DNA from: Oscillatoria sp. SIO1A7
GTDB lineage: Bacteria; Cyanobacteriota; Cyanobacteriia; Cyanobacteriales; Laspinemataceae
Direction of reading: 5' to 3'
Length of the DNA: 64,000 nt
Assembly: GCA_010672965.1 (NCBI GenBank)
Contig: JAAHFN010000024.1
Location: forward strand, 35,422 to 99,421
Shown: positions 24,723-33,110 of the stretch, piece by piece
Layout: every line of letters starts with the position of its first letter
Position numbering within the stretch: the stretch's first letter is position 1
Position numbers and translations under genes: made by a program
Notes under the pieces: generated by a model
What the model was told of the DNA's origin: nothing
What the model saw: the letters and a program-made list of their open reading frames with translations, nothing else
Database searches by the model: none

Positions 24723-25352
24723 AATATTTGGGCTAATTTGTTGGGGTTGTCGGGTATTGGGTTTTGGCGCGCTTGTCTCTGTAGGAGAATTGCTTATCTC
24801 CTTTTTGTATGGTTTATAATACAAAAAGGCGGCAAGTCACCAAAGCTTGCTTCCCTATTTTATAACAAAGGGGCGCCATCAAATCATTCTCGCGGGAACA
24901 TTAGGGTTTTGCATTGTACCGTCGCCGTCTCTAGGGGTCGAAGATAATACCCCTATCCACAGTGCTATGGAGCGTTACAGATTTTTGACCGATGCTCTAG
25001 AATTTCTAAGCAGAATACTCCGTATTTTTTTATACGGACCTCCAAGGCTAGAGGACAAGGTAGGGGTTGCTGAAAAAGGCTGTGGGTCACTGGGGAGAGG
25101 GGGTCAGTGGGGAGGGTGGGGAGTAATGGAACGGCTTGACTCGAACCATTTTCAAGCACATTTGGGAGAACGCTCTGGAACGGTGACACAAAGGGCGATC
25201 GCGAGGGTCTGATACCTGACGGGAGATACCAATCGCTTCCACAGCCGCCTTAAGCCCGGATTGACCGCCGGTAGTATCCGGGAGTAGGGACAGTCTTGGT
25301 CCTTCAAAATACTTTTATTTTACTTTGACGTAGAAATACCGGCGAATACGAT
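24723..25352. other. Intergenic region, 630 bp
   Basis: Divergent promoters of the DUF3754 and PP2C genes are expected here. A G-rich GGGGAG/GGGGTCA run lies at about 25080-25125. I see no gene, tRNA or clear repeat family in it. Confidence 0.5.
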
Positions 25353-26288
25353 ATGAACCGAAACTATCTTGCCTGCACCGATATCAACCAACGACCAAAA
25401 AATGAAGATAGCTTTTTGGTCTGCCAACTGCTACCCGTTCTCGGACGGGAACCCGTCACCATCTTAGCTGTTGCCGACGGCATGGGCGGTTACACCCACG
25501 GAGCGGATATTAGCCGAGAAGCCCTGCGCCAAATTGGTGCTGCTCTATTTGAAGAATTATGCGTTAGTCCCGCTCTCAATAACTCTGCAACGACTGAAAC
25601 CAACTTCGGCATCCTTTCGCGAGTATTGTCCGACGTGCTGGAACAAAGCAACGCCTATGTCAGGCAAATGGTAAAAAATAATCGCTGGAGAAAAGCAGGC
25701 ACGACTATTGTTATTGGCGCTATCTGGAAAAATGGAGTCGTAGCAGCTAATTTGGGCGATAGTCTTTTATTTCACTATCGGCAACAAGACCAATCGCTAT
25801 CCCAAGTTACCCCAGACCATAGCGTAGCAGGATCCCTACTCCGCTATGGTCTGATTTCTCCAGAAATGGCTGCAGTTCATTCTGGCCGCCACCAACTGGA
25901 GTTTTATCTCGGTTGCGATCGCCTTCCACCAGACAAACCCGTTAGAGTGTCCTTAGCTCCCGGTGACTTGCTGCTCCTTTGCAGCGATGGCATTAGCGGT
26001 TCTCTCTTGCCTGGAGAAATTGCTAGCATTCTTGGGGCTTGCGACTTAGAAGCTATAGGCAAAAAATTGATAAAACTATCCTGCTCCAATGGTGCCACCG
26101 ACAACCAAACTCTAATTTTATGGCGCCAACCGGAAACTGCAACTACAATTGACGATCTTATCCAAAAAGACACCGCTCTCCAAGAAGACAACTCTCTCGA
26201 AGAAGACACCGCTATCCAAGAAAGCGGTTCTTTAATAAAACCTATTGCCAAAACTATCAAGGAACAAATTGCTAAAATACTGCGTTAG
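25353..26288 (+). CDS. PP2C-family serine/threonine protein phosphatase
   Basis: A 311-residue metal-dependent phosphatase. The motifs are in order: NEDSF, LAVADGMGGYTHG, GTTIVIGAI, NLGDSLLF, TPDHS, LLLLCSDGIS and ATDNQTLI. The Asp residues of DGMGG, CSDG and DNQT are the expected metal ligands. The last 50 residues form an acidic/helical tail with two near-repeats (DTALQED, DTAIQES). It reverses Ser/Thr phosphorylation. The kinase-like gene follows 316 bp downstream on the same strand, so the two may form a signalling pair even though that kinase has an altered catalytic motif. Confidence 0.92.
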   Translation: MNRNYLACTDINQRPKNEDSFLVCQLLPVLGREPVTILAVADGMGGYTHGADISREALRQIGAALFEELCVSPALNNSATTETNFGILSRVLSDVLEQSNAYVRQMVKNNRWRKAGTTIVIGAIWKNGVVAANLGDSLLFHYRQQDQSLSQVTPDHSVAGSLLRYGLISPEMAAVHSGRHQLEFYLGCDRLPPDKPVRVSLAPGDLLLLCSDGISGSLLPGEIASILGACDLEAIGKKLIKLSCSNGATDNQTLILWRQPETATTIDDLIQKDTALQEDNSLEEDTAIQESGSLIKPIAKTIKEQIAKILR

Positions 26289-26604
26289 ATTATAGGGTAT
26301 AGGGCATTGGGCATTGGGCATTGGGCATTGGGCATTGGGCATTGGGCAACCTCCCCCTCTTGGGAGGGGGTCGGGGGGTGGGTGGCATTGGGTATTGGGT
26401 ATTGGGTATTGCGGCGTGAGATTTAAATTGTTATATTGATATATTGAAATAATACTTTAAACTTATGCTAGATTAAATTGTATTCAGTTTAACAATTTGA
26501 ATGCAATTAAATATGTGCTGACTCAATTTACTTTTCTAATGCTTTCCTTGCCTACATTTCTGACTAACTTTAGTTTGAGCAATTTTGAATTAGCAAATTA
26601 ATCT
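26289..26604. repeat. GGGCATT array, CCTCCC hairpin and AT-rich promoter region
   Basis: GGGCATT heptamers fill 26301-26347. An imperfect CCTCCCCCTCTTGGGAGGGGG hairpin follows, then GGGTATT heptamers (26384-26411). The AT-rich remainder (26412-26600) probably holds the kinase promoter. Confidence 0.85.
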
Positions 26605-27801
26605 ATGTCTAAACTTCTAGAGCTAACGGAAGGCGATCGCATTACTGTAAAAGTTGGCCCCATTGCCGAAGTAGAACTTATAGAAATAATGGCTAAAGAA
26701 GCTTTTGGCTCTGTTTGGAAAGTTGCAAATAGCGCCACCAAGGAGCTTTACATTATGAAAGTTATTCAAGGAATAAGGGCCGATAGCGAACTCCTCGATC
26801 GCATCCGCCTAGAAGCCGAAGTTGCTATTCCTTCCCAAAATATCGTTCCTGTTATCGGCCTGTGCCAATGGGATAAATATACCTTTCTGATTCTGTTCGA
26901 GTATTTCCCGGGACAATCCCTGGACAAACTCCTGGCAGCCGGAGCATTAAGCGCTACAGATAAGCAAAGGGTATTCCAGGAAATTCTACTGGGCGTGGCA
27001 GCGGCTCATCGCTGCAATATTATCCACCGCGAACTAAATCCAAGCAATATTTTAATTGACAGCAAGGGCAATGTGAAAATTATAGATTTTGGTATTTCTA
27101 AATTTAAAGGCAAACATTTAACTGCTACCGGCGAAATTGTCGGCAAATATCAATATATGGCACCAGAGCTGCTAGTACATGGTGTCAAAGTCACCGATGC
27201 TAGCGCCGATATCTATTCTCTCGGTCATCTTTTCTACGAGCTGGCGATGGGTAAAAATTTTTGGGTTCGCAAACACTGGTTGCATCTAGAGCATTTTGCC
27301 GCTTATATTAATCAATATCCAGCACCGACTGAAGCAATTGACTTGAACGATTTTCGCTGCGATTTTTTTCGGGAAGCCAAACGGGTAATAGAGGGAATGG
27401 TCAAGATTGAGTTCTCAGAACGCTATAGATCGGTAGAGGAAATAATATCCGACTTGGGCATAAATACGGAAATTACCAGACATAAAAAGGAAACTTTGCT
27501 CAGCTATCCCCAGCTAATTGTGGAGTCAGGAAGGAATAAAGGCGCTCGCACTTTGGTGAATATAGAAGATGGAGGCGCGCTGGTGCTGGGACGAACAGAT
27601 ATCGCTGGTGCCGATCGCAGCATCAGTCGCCGCCACTTGCAGTTCGATCGCCAGAATAATCTCTATTTTGTCCGCGACTCGAACAGCAAAAATGGTACAA
27701 TGCTACGGGGCAAAGTTATTAAAGAAAATCCCGTGCCAATCAATAATGGCGATCGCATTAAGGCTGGCGATATTTTCCTTCGCTTTGTCGGAGCTGCTTA
27801 A
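26605..27801 (+). CDS. Hanks-type Ser/Thr kinase-like protein with FHA domain; HRD motif reads HRE
   Basis: A 398-residue protein. The kinase fold spans about 15-285: Lys52 in YIMKVI, catalytic loop HRELNPSN at 141-148, DFG at 161-163, and an APE motif (MAPEL). An FHA phosphothreonine-binding domain is at about 325-395 (LVLGRTD...ISRRHLQF...DSNSKNGT). The catalytic-loop Asp is replaced by Glu143 (codon GAA at 27031-27033) and the usual Lys by Asn145. The Gly-rich loop is also degenerate (AKEAFGSV). It may be a pseudokinase or a weak kinase acting as a phospho-binding scaffold; ATP-site residues Lys52, Asn148 and Asp161 remain. The PP2C gene lies upstream. Confidence 0.88.
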   Translation: MSKLLELTEGDRITVKVGPIAEVELIEIMAKEAFGSVWKVANSATKELYIMKVIQGIRADSELLDRIRLEAEVAIPSQNIVPVIGLCQWDKYTFLILFEYFPGQSLDKLLAAGALSATDKQRVFQEILLGVAAAHRCNIIHRELNPSNILIDSKGNVKIIDFGISKFKGKHLTATGEIVGKYQYMAPELLVHGVKVTDASADIYSLGHLFYELAMGKNFWVRKHWLHLEHFAAYINQYPAPTEAIDLNDFRCDFFREAKRVIEGMVKIEFSERYRSVEEIISDLGINTEITRHKKETLLSYPQLIVESGRNKGARTLVNIEDGGALVLGRTDIAGADRSISRRHLQFDRQNNLYFVRDSNSKNGTMLRGKVIKENPVPINNGDRIKAGDIFLRFVGAA

Positions 27802-28123
27802 GAGCTTGATTTTAGCTTTCAGCTCTCAGCTTTCAGCTTTCAGCTCCTGCTGTCGCGCTTTTTTAGCAAGCTTTTGGCAGCAGCTTGCTAAAAAGCGCGC
27901 AGGTTCCCATGTCTCCGAGTCTCCCCATGTCCCCATGTCTCCCAGTCCCCATGTCTCCGAGTCCCCCAGTCCCCCAGTCCCCCAGTCCCCATGTCCCCCA
28001 GTCCCCATGTCTCCCAGTCTCCAGGTCCCCATGTCTCCCGGGCTGGCAATTGGGATAAAATCGAATTGAGTCCCGATCGATCGATAACTCGTCAGAAAAT
28101 TCCGAGCAAAAGGAGAAAACCTT
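27802..28123. repeat. Intergenic short repeats (CTTTCAG and CCCCAGT/CCCCATGT types)
   Basis: TTTCAGC repeats (about 27811-27846), an inverted pair AGCAAGCTTTTGGCA/GCAGCTTGCTAAAA (about 27867-27893), then a dense CCCAGTCCCCCAGTCCCCATGT array (about 27905-28040). AAGGAG before the downstream ATG is the ribosome binding site. Confidence 0.8.
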
Positions 28124-30514
28124 ATGACATCTGCGCAAGTGCAAACAGCGCCTGCTGCCATGAGCGAGGATGAAGTACACAAGCTGTGGGAAGCGTTTAC
28201 AGTCTTTGACGCCGACGGGAGCGGTGCCATATCGCCGGAGGAGTTGGGCCAGGTGATGCGCTCCTTGGGACAGAATCCCACCAACGAACAGATCCGCGCC
28301 ATGATTAAGGAAGTGGATGTTGACCTATCGGGCACCATCGACTTTGAAGAGTTCAAAGCTCTGATGGTAGCCATGCATGGCGATCGCGCCAGTCGCCTCA
28401 AGCTCGCCTTCTCTGTATTTGACGAAGACGGCAACGGCAAGATTACCGCTAACGAAATGACTGACGTGATGAGCCAATTTGGCCTCACTGAGGAAGAACT
28501 CGCCGAGATGTTAAAAGAAGTCGATGAAGACGGCGATGGTACCATTGAGTTTGAGGAGTTTTGCAAGCTCGTTCCCGAGCGATCGGAAATCTCCCCCACC
28601 AGCTACCAGGATTCCCCTATTCCGCGAGCCATTTCTGCAAAAACTAGCGCTGCTCCTTCGACAACGACAGCAACCACCGCTCCATCTGGCACATCAACTG
28701 CCACCCCAGAAGCGCCAGATGTCGATCCGGAAATAGCGCGACTGCAAGAAATCCTAGCCAAGCACCCTCATCAGGAACCGGGTCGCGGCACGTCGCGGCT
28801 GCAAATGCAGATGGGTCTTTTCCGCCTAATCCAAGGAGCAGCTTATCGCAGCTTTCGGGAAAATTTCTCTGCGAACAACGAAACCCATTTGCGCGCCAAA
28901 AAACTCCCCTATCGCATTTCTGATTTTGTCAAATTTGTGGATCGGGCGATCGCGCTTTACAAAGGTCTCGGCATAGTGGAAGAAGCCTGCTATCCCTTGC
29001 TCGATGCCGTAGTCGATTCTATCTGTGCCGAATACAGTCGCCTCCAAGACCGGATTACAAACTGGAATACCATAGAAAAAAATCCAGAAATGCTCGCCGA
29101 AGAGCAAGCCATGTTAGAGGCTCGCAGCAAGTCTCTGTCAGTGCGGGAGAAATTTGCCGCCGGGGTCGAGTTCGCCATTACGATGAAGAAAAAGAATCTC
29201 AACCTTGGGGACATAGTAGAAGAGGTGCTGGCCGTCAACGAACTGAATCGCCTGCGGCAAATGGAACTGCATCAAGAAATGGCACCCCGGCCTGCAAGGG
29301 AAGGGGACGAAGACCCCAAGGAATATCTCAAAAAATGGAACCGGGTTCTCATCGACAATGCCCTGGAACAAATTGACGGTGCTATGATGCCAGCGGCCTA
29401 TTGGTATGAAGATTTCATGCCGAAATTGCTCGCAGCTTTTAGCGTAAGTACCGCAGCGGATATCCAAGCCAACACAGTTCCCGACGAAGTAGCTTTGGAT
29501 GCCTGGTATGAAGAGACAAAAGCTGCTGGGGAATTCGAGCGCTATGGAGCTGACGTTGCCGAACATTTCCCAGACTGCACCCCGAAACAAAAACTGGCTG
29601 TAAAACAAGGATGGGGCTTCGTGCGCTACTATCTCAATGGCGTCCAAAAACGCCGCGAGCGTCTGGAGTTTGGCCGCGAGTCTGGCGTGCTTTCCCACTA
29701 TGTGACATTTATCGATGTCTATCTGGGTCGCAGCGATATCAAACATGCCGATATGCGGATTAGCTTTCCCTATTTTATCGGTCCGGCAGTTTGGCGCTTT
29801 TTCCATACTACTGCTGAAATTGTCTGTAGCAAACCCGAGGAAGAGCAAAAAACCTTGGTGGCAATCTTTAAGGAGTTTTTCAAACTCTTCGCTACCATGT
29901 ATCCTTGCCCCTATTGTCGCTATCACCTGAATGCTTTTGTCGTTCAAAACAAAGAAGTAGAGATGTATCCGGTGGAATATCTCGTCCTCGGTCGCGACCC
30001 CAGTTTGACTGATTTCGAGGTGACTTTAGAGGAAAAACTATCTACAATCGTTGACGGTCCGAGCTTGCGCTTTTTCTTCTGGAAGCTTCACAATACTGTC
30101 TCTTCTTCTATTGCCCGTACCGAAGAATGGTATCACCAGGACGAGAAGGCTTTCTATACCAGCCGCTATTGGCCGAGTTTGGATTCGGAACTGGCTCGAT
30201 CTAAGGCGCTCAAGCATCTGAGCATTGCTAGCGATCGCATCTACCGTATCTATGGTCTGCTCAAACCGATGGCACGCTTGGCTGGGGTACGAGCTGACTT
30301 GCAACGACTGCTGGAAAAAGGCGACGAAGAGAGCATCCGAGAAGCTTGCGCGATCGCTCAAGACCACATCAAAGACCTAGAGGAAGCAGTTGTCAAAGGA
30401 GATTTCTTACAAGAAACTTACACTTTTGACCCCTATCTCGAAGACGACGAACCGCACTTTACTCCCGAAGAAGAAGAATTCGGTCGTAGCGGCTTCTTCG
30501 TAGAGGCGACTTAA
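28124..30514 (+). CDS. Calmodulin-like four-EF-hand domain fused to an Erv/ALR-like sulfhydryl oxidase region
   Basis: A 796-residue protein with a good ribosome binding site (AAGGAG). Residues 15-150 form a full calmodulin-like unit with four canonical calcium loops at 29-40, 65-76, 100-111 and 134-145, including the calmodulin-like run LGQVMRSLGQNPT. A Thr/Ser/Pro/Ala linker spans about 155-205. A largely helical region of unknown family follows (about 210-545). At about 550-665 there is an Erv1/ALR-like pattern: PAVWRFFHTTAEIV, FFKLFATMYPCPYCRYH with the CxxC pair Cys595/Cys598, and the W-x2-HN motif at Trp653/His656/Asn657. Family knowledge predicts FAD-dependent disulfide formation; calcium control of it is inference. 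A hairpin follows the stop. Confidence 0.85.
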   Translation: MTSAQVQTAPAAMSEDEVHKLWEAFTVFDADGSGAISPEELGQVMRSLGQNPTNEQIRAMIKEVDVDLSGTIDFEEFKALMVAMHGDRASRLKLAFSVFDEDGNGKITANEMTDVMSQFGLTEEELAEMLKEVDEDGDGTIEFEEFCKLVPERSEISPTSYQDSPIPRAISAKTSAAPSTTTATTAPSGTSTATPEAPDVDPEIARLQEILAKHPHQEPGRGTSRLQMQMGLFRLIQGAAYRSFRENFSANNETHLRAKKLPYRISDFVKFVDRAIALYKGLGIVEEACYPLLDAVVDSICAEYSRLQDRITNWNTIEKNPEMLAEEQAMLEARSKSLSVREKFAAGVEFAITMKKKNLNLGDIVEEVLAVNELNRLRQMELHQEMAPRPAREGDEDPKEYLKKWNRVLIDNALEQIDGAMMPAAYWYEDFMPKLLAAFSVSTAADIQANTVPDEVALDAWYEETKAAGEFERYGADVAEHFPDCTPKQKLAVKQGWGFVRYYLNGVQKRRERLEFGRESGVLSHYVTFIDVYLGRSDIKHADMRISFPYFIGPAVWRFFHTTAEIVCSKPEEEQKTLVAIFKEFFKLFATMYPCPYCRYHLNAFVVQNKEVEMYPVEYLVLGRDPSLTDFEVTLEEKLSTIVDGPSLRFFFWKLHNTVSSSIARTEEWYHQDEKAFYTSRYWPSLDSELARSKALKHLSIASDRIYRIYGLLKPMARLAGVRADLQRLLEKGDEESIREACAIAQDHIKDLEEAVVKGDFLQETYTFDPYLEDDEPHFTPEEEEFGRSGFFVEAT

Positions 30515-30541
30515 GCATTAGCTTTCAAGCGCTAAAGCATT

Positions 30542-30570
30542 GAAAAGGCAGGCGCTATGCCTGCCTTGTT
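30542..30570 (+). terminator. Hairpin terminator after the EF-hand/Erv gene
   Basis: AAGGCAGGC and GCCTGCCTT arms around the loop GCTAT form a 9-bp perfect stem about 30 bp past the stop codon. A loose T-rich stretch follows rather than a clean U-tract. Confidence 0.65.
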
Positions 30571-30588
30571 GCTGTCTTTTGAAATAAA

Positions 30589-30855
30589 CAGGACTTACAC
30601 AGAGACCCTATTCTTAGGGTGCTAGGAGCGCACCAGAAGCTAGATCGGGATTTACGAAACTAGAGGATTTAATTATAGATATAGAGTTTGGTGCGCGGTG
30701 CGACACCCTACAAATATTGTCTTTGCGTAAGTCCTATTCGTAGTTGGTGCGCGGTGGGACACCCTACAAATATTGTCTTTGCGTAAGTCCTATTCGTAGT
30801 TGGTGCGCGGGTAGCACCAGAAGCTATATCATAGATGCGACTATTTGTGTAAGTT
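30589..30855. mobile_element. Composite GGACTTACGCA-family element with a 56-bp tandem duplication
   Basis: Starts CAGGACTTACAC and ends TGTGTAAGTTCC. Inside, a 56-bp unit containing GTGCGCGGTG...GCGTAAGTCCTATTC is tandemly repeated at 30691-30746 and 30747-30802 with a partial third copy. It ends 26 bp before the TPR gene start. Confidence 0.8.
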
Positions 30856-30881
30856 CCGACAAAAAAATATAACAAGGAAAA

Positions 30882-32723
30882 ATGAAGCTAATATCGAGTC
30901 CGGTTAAATACTCACAAAAAAAAATCGTAACCTCTCGTAGGACGGGCGTCTCGCCTGTCCTACCAAGCGCTAGTGCCGCTGCGCGGCAGTCAAAAGTCAA
31001 AAGTCAAAAGTCAAAATGCCTTTGTACCCTTGTTTTGAACCACAAGAGAGCTGGTGGGTTATTTCTGCCGCGCTGCACTAGGGACTTTTCGGAAGCCCGT
31101 CCTACGGAAGACTTGACTTTTTTAGGGGGATTAAACGGATTCGATCTAAATATAAAGTCTCGATTTTATCAATTATTCTTGGGTGTAGCTGTAGCAGTTA
31201 TCCTGGGACATTATCCCGTGGCAGCCGCTACAACAAAGGTTAGGGACTTGCAAGTTAATAATTTACCGCTTCAAGGGCTAAGCCCTCCGGGCAGGCTTCG
31301 CCAACGCCAACGACTCCGCTCAGCCCGAACGGTGACGGTCAAAGAGCGCTCTTGGACTGGTACTTTATTTCTGAGCAAGTCCCTTACCGATCTCATCGGA
31401 GGAGAGATCTATGCGGTGCGGATAAGGGGAATTGAGAATAAGGCGATCGCGCTGAACTATAGAGGGGAAGAGCGCCTAGAGCTAGAGGACTATCAGGGAG
31501 CAATTGAAGCTTTCAACGAAGCCATTGATATCGACCCGGAATATGTCGGAGCCTACCTGAATCGCGGCCAAGCTTATTTCCAGATGGGTTCGTTAGAAGA
31601 AGCGCTTTCGGATTGGGAGAAGGCAATCAAACTAGACCCGGATAATTATTTAGCCTATTATCACCGAGGCAATCTCTATTATAAGCAAGGCGATTTAAAA
31701 CGAGCGATCGCCGATTACGATAGAGCGATAGAACTGAATGACAGCGACCCCCGGGCTTACTATGGTCGAGGGCTGGCGCGGGCGAAAGAGGATTCTATTG
31801 AAGGGGCAATAGCCGATTACAATCGGGCTATAGAACTCGACGCCGAATATGGGGAAGCTTATTTCAATCGGGGGAATGCGCTGTACAGCCAAGGCAATCT
31901 AGCGGAGGCGATCGCCGATTACGATAGAGCGATAGAATTAGAGCCGGAAAATGCTTTAGCTTATTTAAACCGAGGCAATGCTCTGTCTGGCCAGGGGTTG
32001 CTAGAAATAGCTCTGGCCGATTACGATAAAGCAATCGAACTTAAGCCAAATCTAGATAGGGCTTTTTATCGTCGAGGGATTGCCCATGCTAAAGAAAAAA
32101 ACTATATGCAAGCGATCGCCGATTATAGTCAAGCGATAGAGCTAAACCCCAATGCAGCCGCCGCCTACTATCAGCGGGGAATTGCCAATGCAAAAGCCGG
32201 CTTGCTGGATAGGGCGCTAGCAGACTATACTAAAGCTATAGATTTGGTGCCTCGGAATCCTTTGGCTTACTATAATCGAGGTCTGGTTTATTCTCAATTA
32301 GAAAGTCTCGATCGCGCCATAGCCGACTACGCCCAAGCGATTGAGTTTAATCCCGAATACGTTCCAGCTTACCAAAAACGAGGTTTGGCTTATTTTAGCC
32401 AGGGGAACTTATCCCAGGCGATCGCCGATTACGACAAAGCTCTGGAACTCGACCCCGAAAATGCTTCTAGCTACCTCAACCGTGGTTTAGTTTGGGCAAA
32501 GCAAGATGTTATCGATCGCGCCATAGCCGATTTTGACGAGGCTATCCGCTTGAATCCCAACTATGGAGAGGCATTAGGCAACCGGGGAATTGCTCGCTAT
32601 CAGCTCGGCGATATCCAGAATGCGATCGCTGACACGGAAAAAGCAGCAGAAATTTTTCGCCAGCAAGGGGATTCTGCCAAAGAACAGCGGGCTCGGGATT
32701 TTCTCAGACAGCTTAAACGATAG
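30882..32723 (+). CDS. Exported TPR-repeat protein with an in-frame MITE insertion after codon 3
   Basis: A 613-residue frame. The ATG at 30882 has AAGGA 5 bp upstream. Residues 4-89 are encoded by nested repeat DNA (30892-31145). After it, NIKSRFYQLFLGVAVAVILGHYPVAAA reads as a signal peptide. CTAA flanks the insert at 30888-30891 and 31146-31149, exactly 258 bp (86 codons) apart. Removing one copy plus the insert gives MKLNIKSRFYQLFLG, an ideal signal-peptide start. Twelve or so TPR units follow (about 190-600) with consensus AIADYDRAIELNPEYAEAYYNRG, typical of scaffolds. As it stands, the signal peptide is internal, so export may be impaired. Confidence 0.85.
   Translation: MKLISSPVKYSQKKIVTSRRTGVSPVLPSASAAARQSKVKSQKSKCLCTLVLNHKRAGGLFLPRCTRDFSEARPTEDLTFLGGLNGFDLNIKSRFYQLFLGVAVAVILGHYPVAAATTKVRDLQVNNLPLQGLSPPGRLRQRQRLRSARTVTVKERSWTGTLFLSKSLTDLIGGEIYAVRIRGIENKAIALNYRGEERLELEDYQGAIEAFNEAIDIDPEYVGAYLNRGQAYFQMGSLEEALSDWEKAIKLDPDNYLAYYHRGNLYYKQGDLKRAIADYDRAIELNDSDPRAYYGRGLARAKEDSIEGAIADYNRAIELDAEYGEAYFNRGNALYSQGNLAEAIADYDRAIELEPENALAYLNRGNALSGQGLLEIALADYDKAIELKPNLDRAFYRRGIAHAKEKNYMQAIADYSQAIELNPNAAAAYYQRGIANAKAGLLDRALADYTKAIDLVPRNPLAYYNRGLVYSQLESLDRAIADYAQAIEFNPEYVPAYQKRGLAYFSQGNLSQAIADYDKALELDPENASSYLNRGLVWAKQDVIDRAIADFDEAIRLNPNYGEALGNRGIARYQLGDIQNAIADTEKAAEIFRQQGDSAKEQRARDFLRQLKR
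30892..31145. mobile_element. Nested repeat insertion inside the TPR gene
   Basis: The outer layer has ATATCGAGTCCGGTTAAA and TTAAACGGATTCGAT ends. Inside is the CGTAGGACGGGCG...AGCCCGTCCTACG inverted repeat (about 30934-31112). Within that is a 112-bp CTAGTGC...GCACTAG element (30970-31081) matching 6929-7043. Three repeat layers are thus stacked in frame. Confidence 0.8.
30970..31081. mobile_element. 112-bp MITE-like element, copy 2
   Basis: Second copy of the 6929-7043 element; the shared block ATGCCTTTGTACCCTTGTTT onward to GCACTAG is essentially identical. Confidence 0.85.
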
Positions 32724-33110
32724 TCAGCATGGGGAATGGGGAATTGGGCATGGGGGACTCTCCTCCTGGGCTTTCAAAGGTATCGAGTATCGATTGACGG
32801 TGTAGGGGCGACAGCATTCCCGAGACAGCTTGTGCTATTAAAGAAAAATTATTGTATTGGAATGCGCGGGCCCCAGAAACCCATGTATGAAGGAGCGATC
32901 GCCCTCCACGCTATGCCCGTTCCTCGGTCCGGCTAAGCCAACGCGCACCGCAGGGAGAGCGTTGCTCGCGCGCTCATTTAGGAGGATTATAAAAAACACC
33001 CTTGAAAGCGGGGGGACTGCCCCTACAGGATTTATGGGTGTATTAAACCCGGATTTGATACGATATCCAATGTTTTAACAATCGAGAAAAATATACGAGA
33101 CCAAATATAA
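32724..33110. repeat. Intergenic repeats
   Basis: GGGAATTGGGCATGGGG heptamer remnants, a GGGGCGACAGCATTCCCGAGACAGC...TTGTATTGGAATGC element (about 32803-32872), and a TTAAACCCGGATTTGATAC end of the ATATCAAATCCGG family (about 33033-33055). No gene seen. Confidence 0.75.

Noticed and set aside
24723..25352. tRNA or riboswitch in the long gap before PP2C
   Set aside because: No cloverleaf, T-loop GTTCGAATC or known aptamer core could be found by eye.
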